From: Methylorubrum populi | Lineage (GTDB): Bacteria; Pseudomonadota; Alphaproteobacteria; Rhizobiales; Beijerinckiaceae | Assembly (NCBI GenBank): GCA_020741775.1 | Contig: DYYG01000013.1 | Location: 62,001 to 126,000, forward strand | Direction: 5' to 3' | DNA: 64,000 nt | Program-made: the position numbers and the translations under genes | The notes under the pieces: model-generated | Seen by the model: the letters and a program-made list of their open reading frames with translations, nothing else | What the model was told of the DNA's origin: nothing | Databases searched by the model: none | In this document: piece after piece, positions 9,310-17,110 of the stretch | Layout: each line of letters starts with the position of its first letter | Numbering within the stretch: position 1 is the first letter of the stretch

Positions 9310-9663
9310 TCACGATCTCGGGCGGTGCTGCAGCTCGCCCATGCGCCGCAGCACCTCCTCGAACTTCTCGCGGGCGCGCTCGTCGCTGCGCTCGACGGCG
9401 GAGGCGGTTTCGCTCGCGAGGCGGGCCAGATCCTCCAGCACGCGGGTGCGGCTCTCGAGGGCGGCGGCCACCGCCGCGTTGGTCTGGGACGCGCGCTCCA
9501 GGGCCGCGGCGGTGGCTCCGGTCTCGGCGATGCGCGCCTCCAGGATGCGCAGACCGTCTCTGTAGAGATGCAGGCAGGCCAGCCCCAGCAGCACCGCCAC
9601 GATCCAGCCGGCACCGCCATCGGCGAAGAGCAGGCGCGCGGCCTCGGCGGCGATCTTGTCCAC
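9310..9663 (-). CDS. Membrane-anchored coiled-coil protein
   Basis: A 117-residue protein with one N-terminal membrane helix (GAGWIVAVLLGLACLHLY, about residues 17-34) and a long alanine/glutamate/arginine coiled coil to the end. This layout is seen in phage accessory or holin/spanin-like proteins and in small unknown bacterial membrane proteins. It precedes another small gene on the same strand. No function can be assigned. Confidence 0.55.
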   Translation of the reverse strand: MDKIAAEAARLLFADGGAGWIVAVLLGLACLHLYRDGLRILEARIAETGATAAALERASQTNAAVAAALESRTRVLEDLARLASETASAVERSDERAREKFEEVLRRMGELQHRPRS

Positions 9664-9813
9664 GGTGCGGCTCCCGGATCATGTCCAGCTCGGTCGATCC
9701 CTGCGGGAGGACGAAAACCGGCTTCGGCGGATCCCATCGCGCCCGGCGCGCGATGGGCCTTTCCGCTCCCCCATGCGGCACCTTCGGCGGCCTGTTCGCG
9801 GGCGCCTTGGCGA

Positions 9814-10015
9814 TCAAGCGACCGTGCGGGACAGCCGCGCCGGATCGCGCCCGGCGATCTTGTCGAGGGCTGGGGCGAGGGTGTTGCGGGCCGTGGCCGC
9901 CTCCTCCAGAGGAAGGTAGCGGAACACCTTCTCCGCGAGTCCCTCCCCACCGCCCGCCGCCCGGATCAGCCAAGCGGGCGCTTGGTCGAGGGCCCGCTGC
10001 ATGTAGTGTGACTCG
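9814..10015 (-). pseudogene. 5'-truncated gene at the edge of the mobile region
   Basis: A reading frame with a possible ATG at 10002 (62 residues, ending ARLSRTVA). The same frame continues naturally upstream for about six codons (DFESHY before MQRALDQAPAWL) and then hits a stop exactly where the base composition changes to AT-rich at about 10,015. I infer that the original gene was longer and lost its 5' end to an insertion. Family unknown; neighbours suggest a phage-like cluster. Confidence 0.45.
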
Positions 10016-10190
10016 AAATCTTATCTCCCTTTATCCGCTAAGTCATTGATGTCACGTAATACGGAGACTCATATCTTTATGTCCGCTTTTTGATTTCTAT
10101 CGTTCCAAACGCCCAAGTGACTCATATCGCAATTTCTTTGTTTGGCCTGCCCCCGGGAAGGTGGTCCTCCCTGAGGTACGGCTCTGAGTC

Positions 10191-10540
10191 GTGTTGGAGT
10201 TGACCCCGTTTGTGGTCCACGACCTACCCAAGTTCTCGGGCTGTGACAGCTTGGTTGGCGAAGGCTCGGGGCGTCAAGCCGCCCAGGGCCGTATGAGGTC
10301 GGTCGAAGGAGGGTATGGCACAACAGCCGGCGAGACGGGGCCGGAAGAACCAGTGCTTTCCACCGTGCCAGCGAGCACACTTTGGGTGACTTGGTTCCGG
10401 TCCGCGAACTTCCATACGGGCCCGCAGCCAACGGCTGCAGCAGAGGCCGGATAGATGGCGGCAACCGACACCGTGCCTACACACTAAAAGCCACTTGCGT
10501 TCCAGGAGGCGTCCACAGATGGAAACGGACCCTGACCCTT
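10191..10540 (-). mobile_element. IS3-family remnant
   Basis: On the minus strand, 10,224-10,315 encodes FDRPHTALGGLTPRAFANQA, the characteristic C-terminal end of IS3-family integrase-type transposases (the RPHSALGGLTP motif after the catalytic Glu). No upstream DDE domain remains. Related AAACGG/GTCCAC-type sequences at about 10,191-10,215 and 10,512-10,535 in opposite orientation could be worn terminal repeats of an internally deleted copy; that part is tentative. Confidence 0.6.
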
Positions 10541-10558
10541 CACACTGAAGCAGATGGG

Positions 10559-10573
10559 GTGGATGGCTCCCGC
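10559..10573. repeat. Left subterminal inverted repeat of the IS1111-type element
   Basis: GTGGATGGCTCCCGC; perfect inverted match to 11,916-11,930. A partial third copy (GGAGCCATCC) lies just before the transposase start at 10,639. Confidence 0.85.
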
Positions 10574-10649
10574 TCCGACTGACGGCATCTCGGTGCCAAG
10601 ATGTGGTTGCTGTCGAAGCAGCAGCTACGCAGATGTAGGAGCCATCCCC

Positions 10650-11678
10650 ATGGAGATCACCACCGTCGGCATCGATCTGGCCAAGAGCATCTTCCAGGTT
10701 CACGCCGTCGATGCAGCTGGGCAGGTCGTCGTTCGCAAGGCGCTGAGGCGGGCGCAGGTTGTGCCGTTCTTCGCCAAGCTGCCGCCCTGTCTGGTCGGCA
10801 TGGAGGCGTGCGGAACGTCCCACCACTGGGCCCGGGAACTCATCAGGCTCGGCCATGACGTGCGGCTGATGCCGCCCGCGTACGTGAAGCCGTATGTGAA
10901 GCGCGGTAAGACCGATGCGAACGATGCCGCCGCCATCTGCGAGGCGGTGACGCGCCCGAGCATGCAGTTCGTGCCGGTGAAGTCGACCGAGCAGCAGGCG
11001 GCGCTGGCGCTGCACCGGACGCGCGACCTGCTGGTCAAGCAACGCACGCAGTTGGTGAACATGATCCGCGGCCTGCTCGCCGAGTTCGGGATCGAGATGG
11101 CGCGGGGCCTGCGCCATGCGCTCGAACTGGCGGCCCGGCTCTCGGCCGGAGACGCGGCCGAGGTGCCACCCCTGGCCCAGCGGGTGGTGACCGGGCTGGC
11201 CGATCAGATCGGCGCCGTGCAGATCCAGCTCACCCGGCTGGAGAAGGAGTTGTTGGCTTGGCATCGGGACAGCGACCTGTCGCAGCGCCTGGCGACGATT
11301 CCGGGTGTCGGCATCGTCTCGGCGACCGCGCTGGCCGCTTCGGTGAGCGAGCCCGAGCGCTTCCGCAACGGTCGACAGTTCGCCGCCTCGTTGGGGCTGA
11401 CACCGCTGCAGAACTGCAGCGGCGGCAAGGAGCGCCTGGGCCGTATCTCACGCATGGGCGATCGCTACCTGCGCCGCCTGCTCGTGGTCGGCATGACCTC
11501 TCTGGTCCGGCGCGCGAAGGCGACGCCGACTTCGGTCGACCCGCGGCTGCCGGCGCTGCTGCAGCGCAAGCCGGTGCGCGTGGTGACTGTTGCGGCGGCC
11601 AATCGCACGGCGCGGGTCGCCTGGGCGATCATGACCCGCGGCGGCACCTACCGCGCACCAGCGGCCACGGCCGCCTGA
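10650..11678 (+). CDS. IS110/IS1111-family transposase (DEDD recombinase)
   Basis: A 342-residue protein from the ATG at 10,650; an in-frame extension upstream lies in the inverted repeat and is not likely translated. The N-terminal DEDD RuvC-like domain shows VGIDLAK (Asp9), GMEACG and KTDANDAAAI; the C-terminal Tnp20 domain shows TIPGVGIVSATALAA, FAASLGLTP and SGGKERLGRISRMGDRYLRRLL, including the conserved serine. These recombinases work with an element-encoded RNA to select target sites. The gene looks intact. Confidence 0.93.
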   Translation: MEITTVGIDLAKSIFQVHAVDAAGQVVVRKALRRAQVVPFFAKLPPCLVGMEACGTSHHWARELIRLGHDVRLMPPAYVKPYVKRGKTDANDAAAICEAVTRPSMQFVPVKSTEQQAALALHRTRDLLVKQRTQLVNMIRGLLAEFGIEMARGLRHALELAARLSAGDAAEVPPLAQRVVTGLADQIGAVQIQLTRLEKELLAWHRDSDLSQRLATIPGVGIVSATALAASVSEPERFRNGRQFAASLGLTPLQNCSGGKERLGRISRMGDRYLRRLLVVGMTSLVRRAKATPTSVDPRLPALLQRKPVRVVTVAAANRTARVAWAIMTRGGTYRAPAATAA

Positions 11679-11915
11679 CAGCACGGCAAGGAGATTTTCC
11701 AGGTTGCGAGGACGATGAGAGTTGATGGCGAACCGGTCAGACCGGGAGCCGGGACACCCCGCCGAACGTCCAGGGCGTCATAGCCCGCAAAGCAGAGTGG
11801 GACCCAGCTCGCGGATACCATCAGGGCCAGCGGTCACATGAACGACTGCATCAATAGGCCGGACACAAGACTGCACCCGACCAGCGCGTGAGAACCTCAA
11901 TTCGCCCCTTGCAAT

Positions 11916-11930
11916 GCGGGAGCCATCCAC
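11916..11930. repeat. Right subterminal inverted repeat of the IS1111-type element
   Basis: GCGGGAGCCATCCAC, perfect complement of 10,559-10,573. Between the transposase stop and this repeat lies about 235 bases of noncoding sequence that may encode the bridge RNA. Confidence 0.85.
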
Positions 11931-12068
11931 ACAAGACGTTCCACTTCCGACCCTACTCGGTCATAGAAGCAATCCAATGGCGGCCTTAAAAGCAGACGTC
12001 GCAGCCGGACGCGTGCTGCGAACGTATGCTCTCGGATTCCTGCTTCCTGCGCTCGTGAGGCCGCCCGT

Positions 12069-13505
12069 TCAATCCACAGTCTGCATCTGGACGACGCCGC
12101 CGAGTTCACCGGGCTTGCCTGAGACCACCACGAGGTAGCGCCGGCTCGCGCCGGCATCCGTGCGGGTGATCTGGCGGATCGGGCCGATCGCGTTGACGAT
12201 GGCCGCGCCGGCCGGGTTGGTCATGAAGGCGGCGAGCGGCTCCAGGCCGGCGGCCCCCTTCGGATCGGCGGCCAGCGCCAGCACGAACGGCATCTTCGCG
12301 GGTAGTCCCGTGACCGCGGCCTGCAGCGTCTGCAACACGCCCTGGTCGAAGAGGGTCACCTGCGTCGCCGGCTTGCCATCGGTGCCCGCGAGCGTCAGCG
12401 CGCTGGTCTTGCCGGCGGCGCCCAGCGGCTGGAGGTTCTGCTTTCCGTCCCCCTCCGGCACGGCGTTCGGGACGTAGGCCACGCCCTGCGGTCCCTGCCC
12501 GATCGGCACCTCGGCGATCACCGTGTTCGATGCGGTGTCGATCACCGCCGCCTTGTCGGCGTTCTCCAGGCCGACATAGACGCGGCTGCCGTCGCCCGAG
12601 GGCCAGAGCCCGTGCGGCAGGGCGCCGGTCGGGATGGTGGCGACCTGGGTGAAGTCGTCGGTGCGGAACACCTTGACCTGGTTCAGGCCGCCGATCGTCA
12701 CGTAGGCGAACTGGCCGGCCTTGGTCGAGACGATGTTGACGTGGTTGGTGATCGGCCCGGTCTCGATGGTCTTCAGCGGCGCGAAGGGCGGACGCGCCGA
12801 AAACACCTGGGTCCGGCCGACATCCTTGAGGGTCAACCACACCTGCTTGCCGTCCGGTGTCGCGGCGAGGTCGGGGCAGAACGGGCTCTCCTGCTTCACG
12901 CGCCCGACGATGGTGTGGGTCTTCGTGTCGATCACCACCGTCTCGGGGCTGAAGCTAGAGCAGACATAGCCGTAGGCGCCGTCCGGCGAGAAGATCGTCA
13001 TGCCGGGCCCGTTCGGCACGGTGATCCGGCGCGTCTCCTTGGCGGTCGCGGCATCGAGTACGGCGATGTAGTCCTCGCCGCGCACGCTCACCCAGACCTC
13101 CCGGCCGTCCGGCGTGAAGAAGGCCTCGTGCGGCGCGCGGCCGACATAGGCCGTGTGGCGGACCGTGTTGGTCGCCGTGTCGATGAAGCTCACGGAGTTC
13201 GAGCCGATCGAGACCGCGAGCACCGTTCTGTGGTCGGGCGAGAAACCCATGCCGTGGACGAGGAGCTGGCCGCGATAGAGCGGGCTCAGGTTCATCGGCG
13301 TCGGGTCGCCGAGCCGGATCACGCCGAGCAGGACGTTGGCGGCGGGATCGACCACCGAGACCGTGTTGGAGAACTGGTCCGAGGTGTAGAACCGGTCCCT
13401 GCCGCTGACCGGCACGTCCGGTGCGGAGGCTGCGCCCGGGGCCTGCCCGGCGAGAGCCGAGCCGGAGAGCAGCGCGAGCGCGAGGAGGGTGAGGGCGGTC
13501 TTCAT
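12069..13505 (-). CDS. YncE/YVTN-family beta-propeller protein, exported
   Basis: A 478-residue protein with a signal peptide (residues 1-19). Repeated blade motifs such as VSFIDTATNTVRHTAYVGRAPHEAFFTPDG and AVIDTASNTVIAEVPIGQGPQGVAYVP mark a seven-bladed YVTN propeller. A C-terminal extension (residues about 370-478) rich in strands is outside the usual propeller. Its start overlaps the DUF305 stop by four bases, so both are one unit, probably read from the ECF-type promoter at 13,989-14,016. Similar proteins accompany periplasmic oxidoreductases; the ligand is unknown. Confidence 0.85.
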   Translation of the reverse strand: MKTALTLLALALLSGSALAGQAPGAASAPDVPVSGRDRFYTSDQFSNTVSVVDPAANVLLGVIRLGDPTPMNLSPLYRGQLLVHGMGFSPDHRTVLAVSIGSNSVSFIDTATNTVRHTAYVGRAPHEAFFTPDGREVWVSVRGEDYIAVLDAATAKETRRITVPNGPGMTIFSPDGAYGYVCSSFSPETVVIDTKTHTIVGRVKQESPFCPDLAATPDGKQVWLTLKDVGRTQVFSARPPFAPLKTIETGPITNHVNIVSTKAGQFAYVTIGGLNQVKVFRTDDFTQVATIPTGALPHGLWPSGDGSRVYVGLENADKAAVIDTASNTVIAEVPIGQGPQGVAYVPNAVPEGDGKQNLQPLGAAGKTSALTLAGTDGKPATQVTLFDQGVLQTLQAAVTGLPAKMPFVLALAADPKGAAGLEPLAAFMTNPAGAAIVNAIGPIRQITRTDAGASRRYLVVVSGKPGELGGVVQMQTVD

Positions 13506-13957
13506 CGGCAGATCTCCGAAGGCATCTCGGCGGCAGGGGCCGTGCCATGGTGGTGAAGGTGGGCGGCTGCGGCGGACGTATCCGGCGCGGGAGGGAGATC
13601 GGCGAGCGCCCGGCGCATCACCGCGATCTCCTGGCCCTGTTCGACGATGATCCCCTGCGCGAGGCGGCGCAGGATCGGATCCTTGCCGTAGAGCAGCTCC
13701 GCCCGGGCCATCGCGATCGCGCCCTCGTGGTGCGGGATCATCATCGCGGCGAAGTCGCGGTCCGGATCGCCCGAGGGCGGGACCATCATGTCGGCATGCA
13801 TCCGCGTCATCGACTGCGCCATCATCGCGTCGAAGGACGCGGAGACGACGGCCGGCGGCTCGGCAGCGGCCAGCGTCGGGGGCATCATCATCCGGCCGCC
13901 GACGAGGCCGCCGGCCATCACGGCGGCCGTGAGCGCAAATCCCAATGCTCCGCGCAT
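13502..13957 (-). CDS. DUF305 exported protein
   Basis: A 151-residue protein with an N-terminal membrane/signal segment (residues about 5-22) and the DUF305 core: FAAMMIPHHEGAIAMARAELLYG, containing the HHxGAI metal-binding-like motif, and IIVEQGQEIAVMRRAL. The Met/His-rich sequence suggests copper or redox chemistry in the periplasm, as for CopM-type members. It is the first gene of a two-gene operon with the propeller protein and is preceded by an ECF-type promoter motif. Confidence 0.88.
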   Translation of the reverse strand: MRGALGFALTAAVMAGGLVGGRMMMPPTLAAAEPPAVVSASFDAMMAQSMTRMHADMMVPPSGDPDRDFAAMMIPHHEGAIAMARAELLYGKDPILRRLAQGIIVEQGQEIAVMRRALADLPPAPDTSAAAAHLHHHGTAPAAEMPSEICR

Positions 13958-13988
13958 GAGCCGTCCTCCCTGTTCGTTGTCGAGGGGA

Positions 13989-14016
13989 GAGATGCCGGGG
14001 AAACGGTTTTATTCCC
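13989..14016 (-). promoter_or_regulatory. ECF-type promoter motif upstream of DUF305 operon
   Basis: Read on the minus strand: GGGAATA (14,016-14,010), a 14-base spacer, then GCATCTC (13,995-13,989), 32 bases before the DUF305 start. The same two boxes with exactly 14 bases between them occur at three other starts in this region. Confidence 0.75.
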
Positions 14017-14072
14017 TGGCCGGGGACGAATTGGCGGCCCTGCCGATGTGATCGATCTTTTCCAAATGTCAG

Positions 14073-14100
14073 TGGAATAGACGCGCCCGTTCGGCATCTC
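14073..14100 (+). promoter_or_regulatory. ECF-type promoter motif upstream of the sigma operon
   Basis: TGGAATA at 14,073-14,079, 14-base spacer, GCATCTC at 14,094-14,100, 40 bases before the ATG at 14,140. The sigma gene is the second gene of this operon, so the site implies autoregulation. Confidence 0.75.
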
Positions 14101-14139
14101 TCCCAATGCGGTCATGGTCGACCGCTGGAGACCTCACTC

Positions 14140-14523
14140 ATGCGCACCATGCTGATCCGCGCCGCCTTTGCGGCCTTCGCCTTCTCCGCCGTCGCCGCCC
14201 AGGCCGCTGCGCCTGCGATGACGGCCGAGACTGCCAAGGGGCCGGCGCTTGTCGATGCCAAGAGCATGACCCTCTACACCTTCGACAAGGACATGGGCGG
14301 CAAGTCGATGTGCAACGGCCCCTGCGCCGCCAACTGGCCGGCACTGATGGCCGCCGCCGGCTCGGCTGCTAGTGGCGACTGGACGATGGTGACGCGGGAC
14401 GACGGCACGATGCAGTGGGCCTACAAGGGCAAGCCGCTCTACACCTTCGCCAAGGATACGAAGCCCGGCGACATCACCGGCGACGGATTCCTCAACGGTG
14501 CATGGCACATCGCCAAGCCCTGA
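14140..14523 (+). CDS. Exported secreted-repeat (COG4315/PF03640-type) protein
   Basis: A 127-residue protein with a signal peptide (residues 1-23, ending AAQAAAPAM). It contains two copies of the family motif: MTLYTFDKDMGGKSMCNGPCAANWPAL (with a conserved Cys pair) and KPLYTFAKDTKPGDITGDGF. Members are small periplasmic or lipoprotein-like proteins of unknown biochemical role, often in stress regulons. It is first in an operon with the ECF sigma factor 13 bases downstream and is preceded by the ECF-type promoter motif. Confidence 0.85.
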   Translation: MRTMLIRAAFAAFAFSAVAAQAAAPAMTAETAKGPALVDAKSMTLYTFDKDMGGKSMCNGPCAANWPALMAAAGSAASGDWTMVTRDDGTMQWAYKGKPLYTFAKDTKPGDITGDGFLNGAWHIAKP

Positions 14524-14536
14524 TCGGTAAAGCCTC

Positions 14537-15046
14537 GTGGACGAGATCGCCGCCCTCATCGAACCGCAGATCCCAGCGTTGCGGCGCTACGCCGTCGCGC
14601 TGTTGCGGGACCGCGAAGCGGCGGACGACCTCGTCCAGGACACCCTGGAGCGTGCGTTGTCCGGCTGGTCCGGACGTCGCCGCGACGGCGACCTGCGAGC
14701 CTGGCTGTTCACGATCGAGCGCAACCTGTTCCTCGGCACTGTTCGACGCCGGGGCCGGCGCGGCATCGATGTCGGCGCTGAGGCTTTGGAGCAGGTGCCC
14801 GATCCGGGTGCCGACCCCGAGGCCGCTATGGGGGCACGCGACGTGCTCGCCGGGCTCGACGCCCTGCCCGAGGAGCAGCGCTCGGCGCTGCTGCTCGTCG
14901 CGGTGGAGGATCTGTCCTATGCCGAAGCCGCGAAAGTGCTCGGAGTGCCGCTCGGCACGGTGATGTCGCGGTTGAGCCGAGCCCGGGAGCGGATGCGAAG
15001 TTTTCTGGACACGGGCCGAACCGGCTTGTTGAGGAGGGTGAAATGA
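14537..15046 (+). CDS. ECF RNA polymerase sigma factor
   Basis: A 169-residue group-4 sigma factor. Region 2 shows ALLRDREAADDLVQDTLERAL and DLRAWLFTIERNLFL; region 4 shows LPEEQRSALLLVAVEDLSYAEAAKVLGVPLGTVMSRLSRARERMR. It overlaps the downstream membrane anti-sigma gene by four bases. Four transcription units nearby, including its own, carry the same two-box promoter motif with a constant 14-base spacer, which strongly suggests this factor's regulon. Inducing signal unknown; the gene set (sulfite/methionine-sulfoxide-type Moco enzymes, DUF305) points to periplasmic oxidative or sulfur stress. Confidence 0.94.
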   Translation: MDEIAALIEPQIPALRRYAVALLRDREAADDLVQDTLERALSGWSGRRRDGDLRAWLFTIERNLFLGTVRRRGRRGIDVGAEALEQVPDPGADPEAAMGARDVLAGLDALPEEQRSALLLVAVEDLSYAEAAKVLGVPLGTVMSRLSRARERMRSFLDTGRTGLLRRVK

Positions 15047-15852
15047 GCGGGGATCCGCGCCCGGTCGGCGAGGACGACCTGCACGGCCTGATCGACGGTC
15101 GTCTCGAACCGGAGCGGCAGGCGCTGGTCGAGGCATGGCTCAGGGGAAACCCCGCGCGGGCGGCCGAGGTCTCGGCGGATCGCGCCTTGCGTGAGCGCTT
15201 GCGTGCCCGCCTCGCGCCGATCGCCGAGGAGGCGATCCCGGCGCGGCTCCGGGTGGCCAATATCCGCTCGCGACATCGCCCGATAACCGGGCGCTGGCTT
15301 CCGGTCGCAGCGGCTGCCGTGCTCTGCCTCGCGGTCGGCGGTGCCGCCGGCTGGTTCGGCCATGCCGTGCGGCAGGTACCCACGGTCACGCTCGCGCGAA
15401 CCGAGCCGGCGACCGACGACGCGGTGGCGGCCTTCCGCACCTACGTGGTTGAGGCGGTGCATCCGGTGGAGGTGCGCGCCGACGAGAAGCCACACCTCGT
15501 GACGTGGCTCTCGAAGCGCCTCGGCCGGGCGGTGACCACCCCCGACCTCACGGCCTACGGCTTCCGCCTGATGGGCGGCCGGCTGCTGCCGGCGGGTTCC
15601 GAATCCGCCGCTATGCTGATGTACGATGACGATCACGGCACCCGGCTGACGCTCTACAGCCGCGTGGGCGATGCGGATGGCCGCACGGTGTTCCGCTTCG
15701 CCCGCGAGGGCGATGTCGCTGCCTTCTCCTGGGTCGATGGCGGCATGTCCTACGTCGTCACAGGTCGCACCGACGAGGCGCGGCTGTTGACCGTCGCGCA
15801 GGCGGTTGATGCGCAGATCCGTGGATTGCCGGTTCCGCCGCGGCAACCATGA
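15043..15852 (+). CDS. Transmembrane anti-sigma factor
   Basis: A 269-residue protein with a cytoplasmic N-terminal anti-sigma domain (DLHGLIDGRLEPERQALVEAWL), one membrane helix (residues about 86-107) and a periplasmic domain of about 160 residues. No HxxxCxxC zinc motif is seen, so this is a non-zinc (FecR/RskA-like topology) anti-sigma factor that would release the sigma on a periplasmic signal. It overlaps the sigma gene upstream and the LysR gene downstream by four bases each. Confidence 0.88.
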   Translation: MSGDPRPVGEDDLHGLIDGRLEPERQALVEAWLRGNPARAAEVSADRALRERLRARLAPIAEEAIPARLRVANIRSRHRPITGRWLPVAAAAVLCLAVGGAAGWFGHAVRQVPTVTLARTEPATDDAVAAFRTYVVEAVHPVEVRADEKPHLVTWLSKRLGRAVTTPDLTAYGFRLMGGRLLPAGSESAAMLMYDDDHGTRLTLYSRVGDADGRTVFRFAREGDVAAFSWVDGGMSYVVTGRTDEARLLTVAQAVDAQIRGLPVPPRQP

Positions 15853-16739
15853 CCCTCGACCAACTCCGCATCTTCGTGGCGGTGGCGGAGCGGCAGCACG
15901 TGACGCGGGCCGCCGAGGCGCTCAACCTCGTCCAGTCGGCGGTCAGCACGGCGATCGCCAATATCGAGGGACGGCACGCGACGAAGCTGTTCCACCGGGT
16001 CGGCCGCGGGATCGAGTTGACCGAGGCGGGACGCGTGTTCCTCGTCGAGGCCCGCGCCGTGCTCGCCCGGGCCGAGGCCGCCGAACTGGTGCTCGCCGAC
16101 CTCAGTGGCATGCGACGCGGGACGCTGGCCGTCTACGCCAGCCAGACCATCGCCAGCGACTGGCTGCCGCGCCACCTCGTCGCCTTCCGCCGGGCCTACC
16201 CTGAGATCGCCATCCGGTTGGCGGTGGGCAACACCACCGACGCCGCCGACGCGGTGCGCGCGGGGCAGGCCGAACTCGGCTTTGTCGAGGGGGCGCTCGA
16301 CGACCCGATGCTCGCGAGTACGACCATCGCGCAGGACCAACTGGTCCTCGTGGTCGCCCCTGGCCATGCCTTCGCCGAGGCGACCGACCTCGAACCCGAA
16401 AACCTCGCCGGGGTCGATTGGGTGCTGCGCGAGGCTGGATCGGGAACCCGCTCGGCCTTCGAGGCGGCCCTGGGTGCGGCCGGCCTCGCAGCCGCCCGGC
16501 TTCGGGTCACGCTCGAACTGCCCTCTAACGAGGCGGTCCGCGCTGCCGTCGAGGCCGGGGGCGGGGCCGCCGTCCTGTCCGAAACCGTGGTCGCCGCATC
16601 GCTTCGGGCCGGGACCCTGGTGCGGGCGGCGTTCGACTTACCGAGCCGGCCGTTCCGGGTGCTGCGCCACAAGGAGCGCTACCGCAGCCGGGCCGCCGAC
16701 GCGCTGCTTCACCTGATCGCGGCAGCGAATGCCGGATGA
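15849..16739 (+). CDS. LysR-family transcriptional regulator
   Basis: A 296-residue LysR protein: winged HTH at residues 1-60 (LRIFVAVAERQHVTRAAEALNLVQSAVSTAIANIE) and a substrate-binding domain with GEFVEG-like effector pocket residues. It resembles the YeiE/CysB-like group that controls sulfite or sulfur genes. Coupled by four-base overlaps to the anti-sigma factor before it and the DUF202 gene after it. A YeiH-type exporter and sulfite oxidases lie 4-6 kb away and are plausible targets. Confidence 0.88.
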   Translation: MTLDQLRIFVAVAERQHVTRAAEALNLVQSAVSTAIANIEGRHATKLFHRVGRGIELTEAGRVFLVEARAVLARAEAAELVLADLSGMRRGTLAVYASQTIASDWLPRHLVAFRRAYPEIAIRLAVGNTTDAADAVRAGQAELGFVEGALDDPMLASTTIAQDQLVLVVAPGHAFAEATDLEPENLAGVDWVLREAGSGTRSAFEAALGAAGLAAARLRVTLELPSNEAVRAAVEAGGGAAVLSETVVAASLRAGTLVRAAFDLPSRPFRVLRHKERYRSRAADALLHLIAAANAG

Positions 16740-17107
16740 GCGAGCCCGCGAAACCCGTGCCCCCCGACGATCCCCGGGTGAGGCTCGCCGAGGATCGGAC
16801 GGTTCTGGCGGCCGAACGCACCTTCGTGGCGTGGCTTCGCACCGGGCTCGCGTTCCTCGGCGTCGGCCTCGCCGCGCAGCGCTTCCTGCGGGAGGTTCTG
16901 GCGGTTTGGCCGCTGAAGGTGCTGTCGCTGACCCTGATCGCCTGTGCACTCGCCTCATTCGCCGGCGCCGTGTGGCGTGACCGGGCGATCCGGGCACGGC
17001 TCGCCCATTCCGAGATCCCGATGATGCCGCGCCTCCTCACCGTCGGGATTGCGGCCCTGCTCATCGCGATCTCCGGCCTCGCGGCCACCGCCCTGCTCTG
17101 GGCGTGA
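16736..17107 (+). CDS. DUF202 (YidH-family) membrane protein
   Basis: A 123-residue protein with the family signature LAEDRTVLAAERTFVAWLRTGLAFLGVGLA (residues about 19-48) and three membrane helices. Function unknown. It is the last gene of the sigma operon, and its stop is three bases from the convergent sulfite oxidase-like gene. Confidence 0.85.
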   Translation: MSEPAKPVPPDDPRVRLAEDRTVLAAERTFVAWLRTGLAFLGVGLAAQRFLREVLAVWPLKVLSLTLIACALASFAGAVWRDRAIRARLAHSEIPMMPRLLTVGIAALLIAISGLAATALLWA

Positions 17108-17110
17108 GGG

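Larger units (their letters stand above)
10559..11930 (+). mobile_element. IS110-family element, IS1111-type
   Basis: The element is bounded by a perfect 15-base inverted repeat, GTGGATGGCTCCCGC at 10,559-10,573 and its complement at 11,916-11,930, enclosing one transposase gene. Subterminal inverted repeats of this size are a mark of the IS1111 subgroup. About 77 bases precede the gene and about 235 noncoding bases follow it; in IS1111-type elements the longer 3' region is where the bridge (target-specifying) RNA is expected. The true tips probably lie a few bases outside the repeats. It sits beside the IS3 remnant. Confidence 0.82.

Noticed and set aside
8892-9950. Minus-strand frame of 352 codons across the phage-like genes
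   Set aside because: Arg/Pro-rich shadow; the shorter genes in another frame have a membrane helix and coiled coil.
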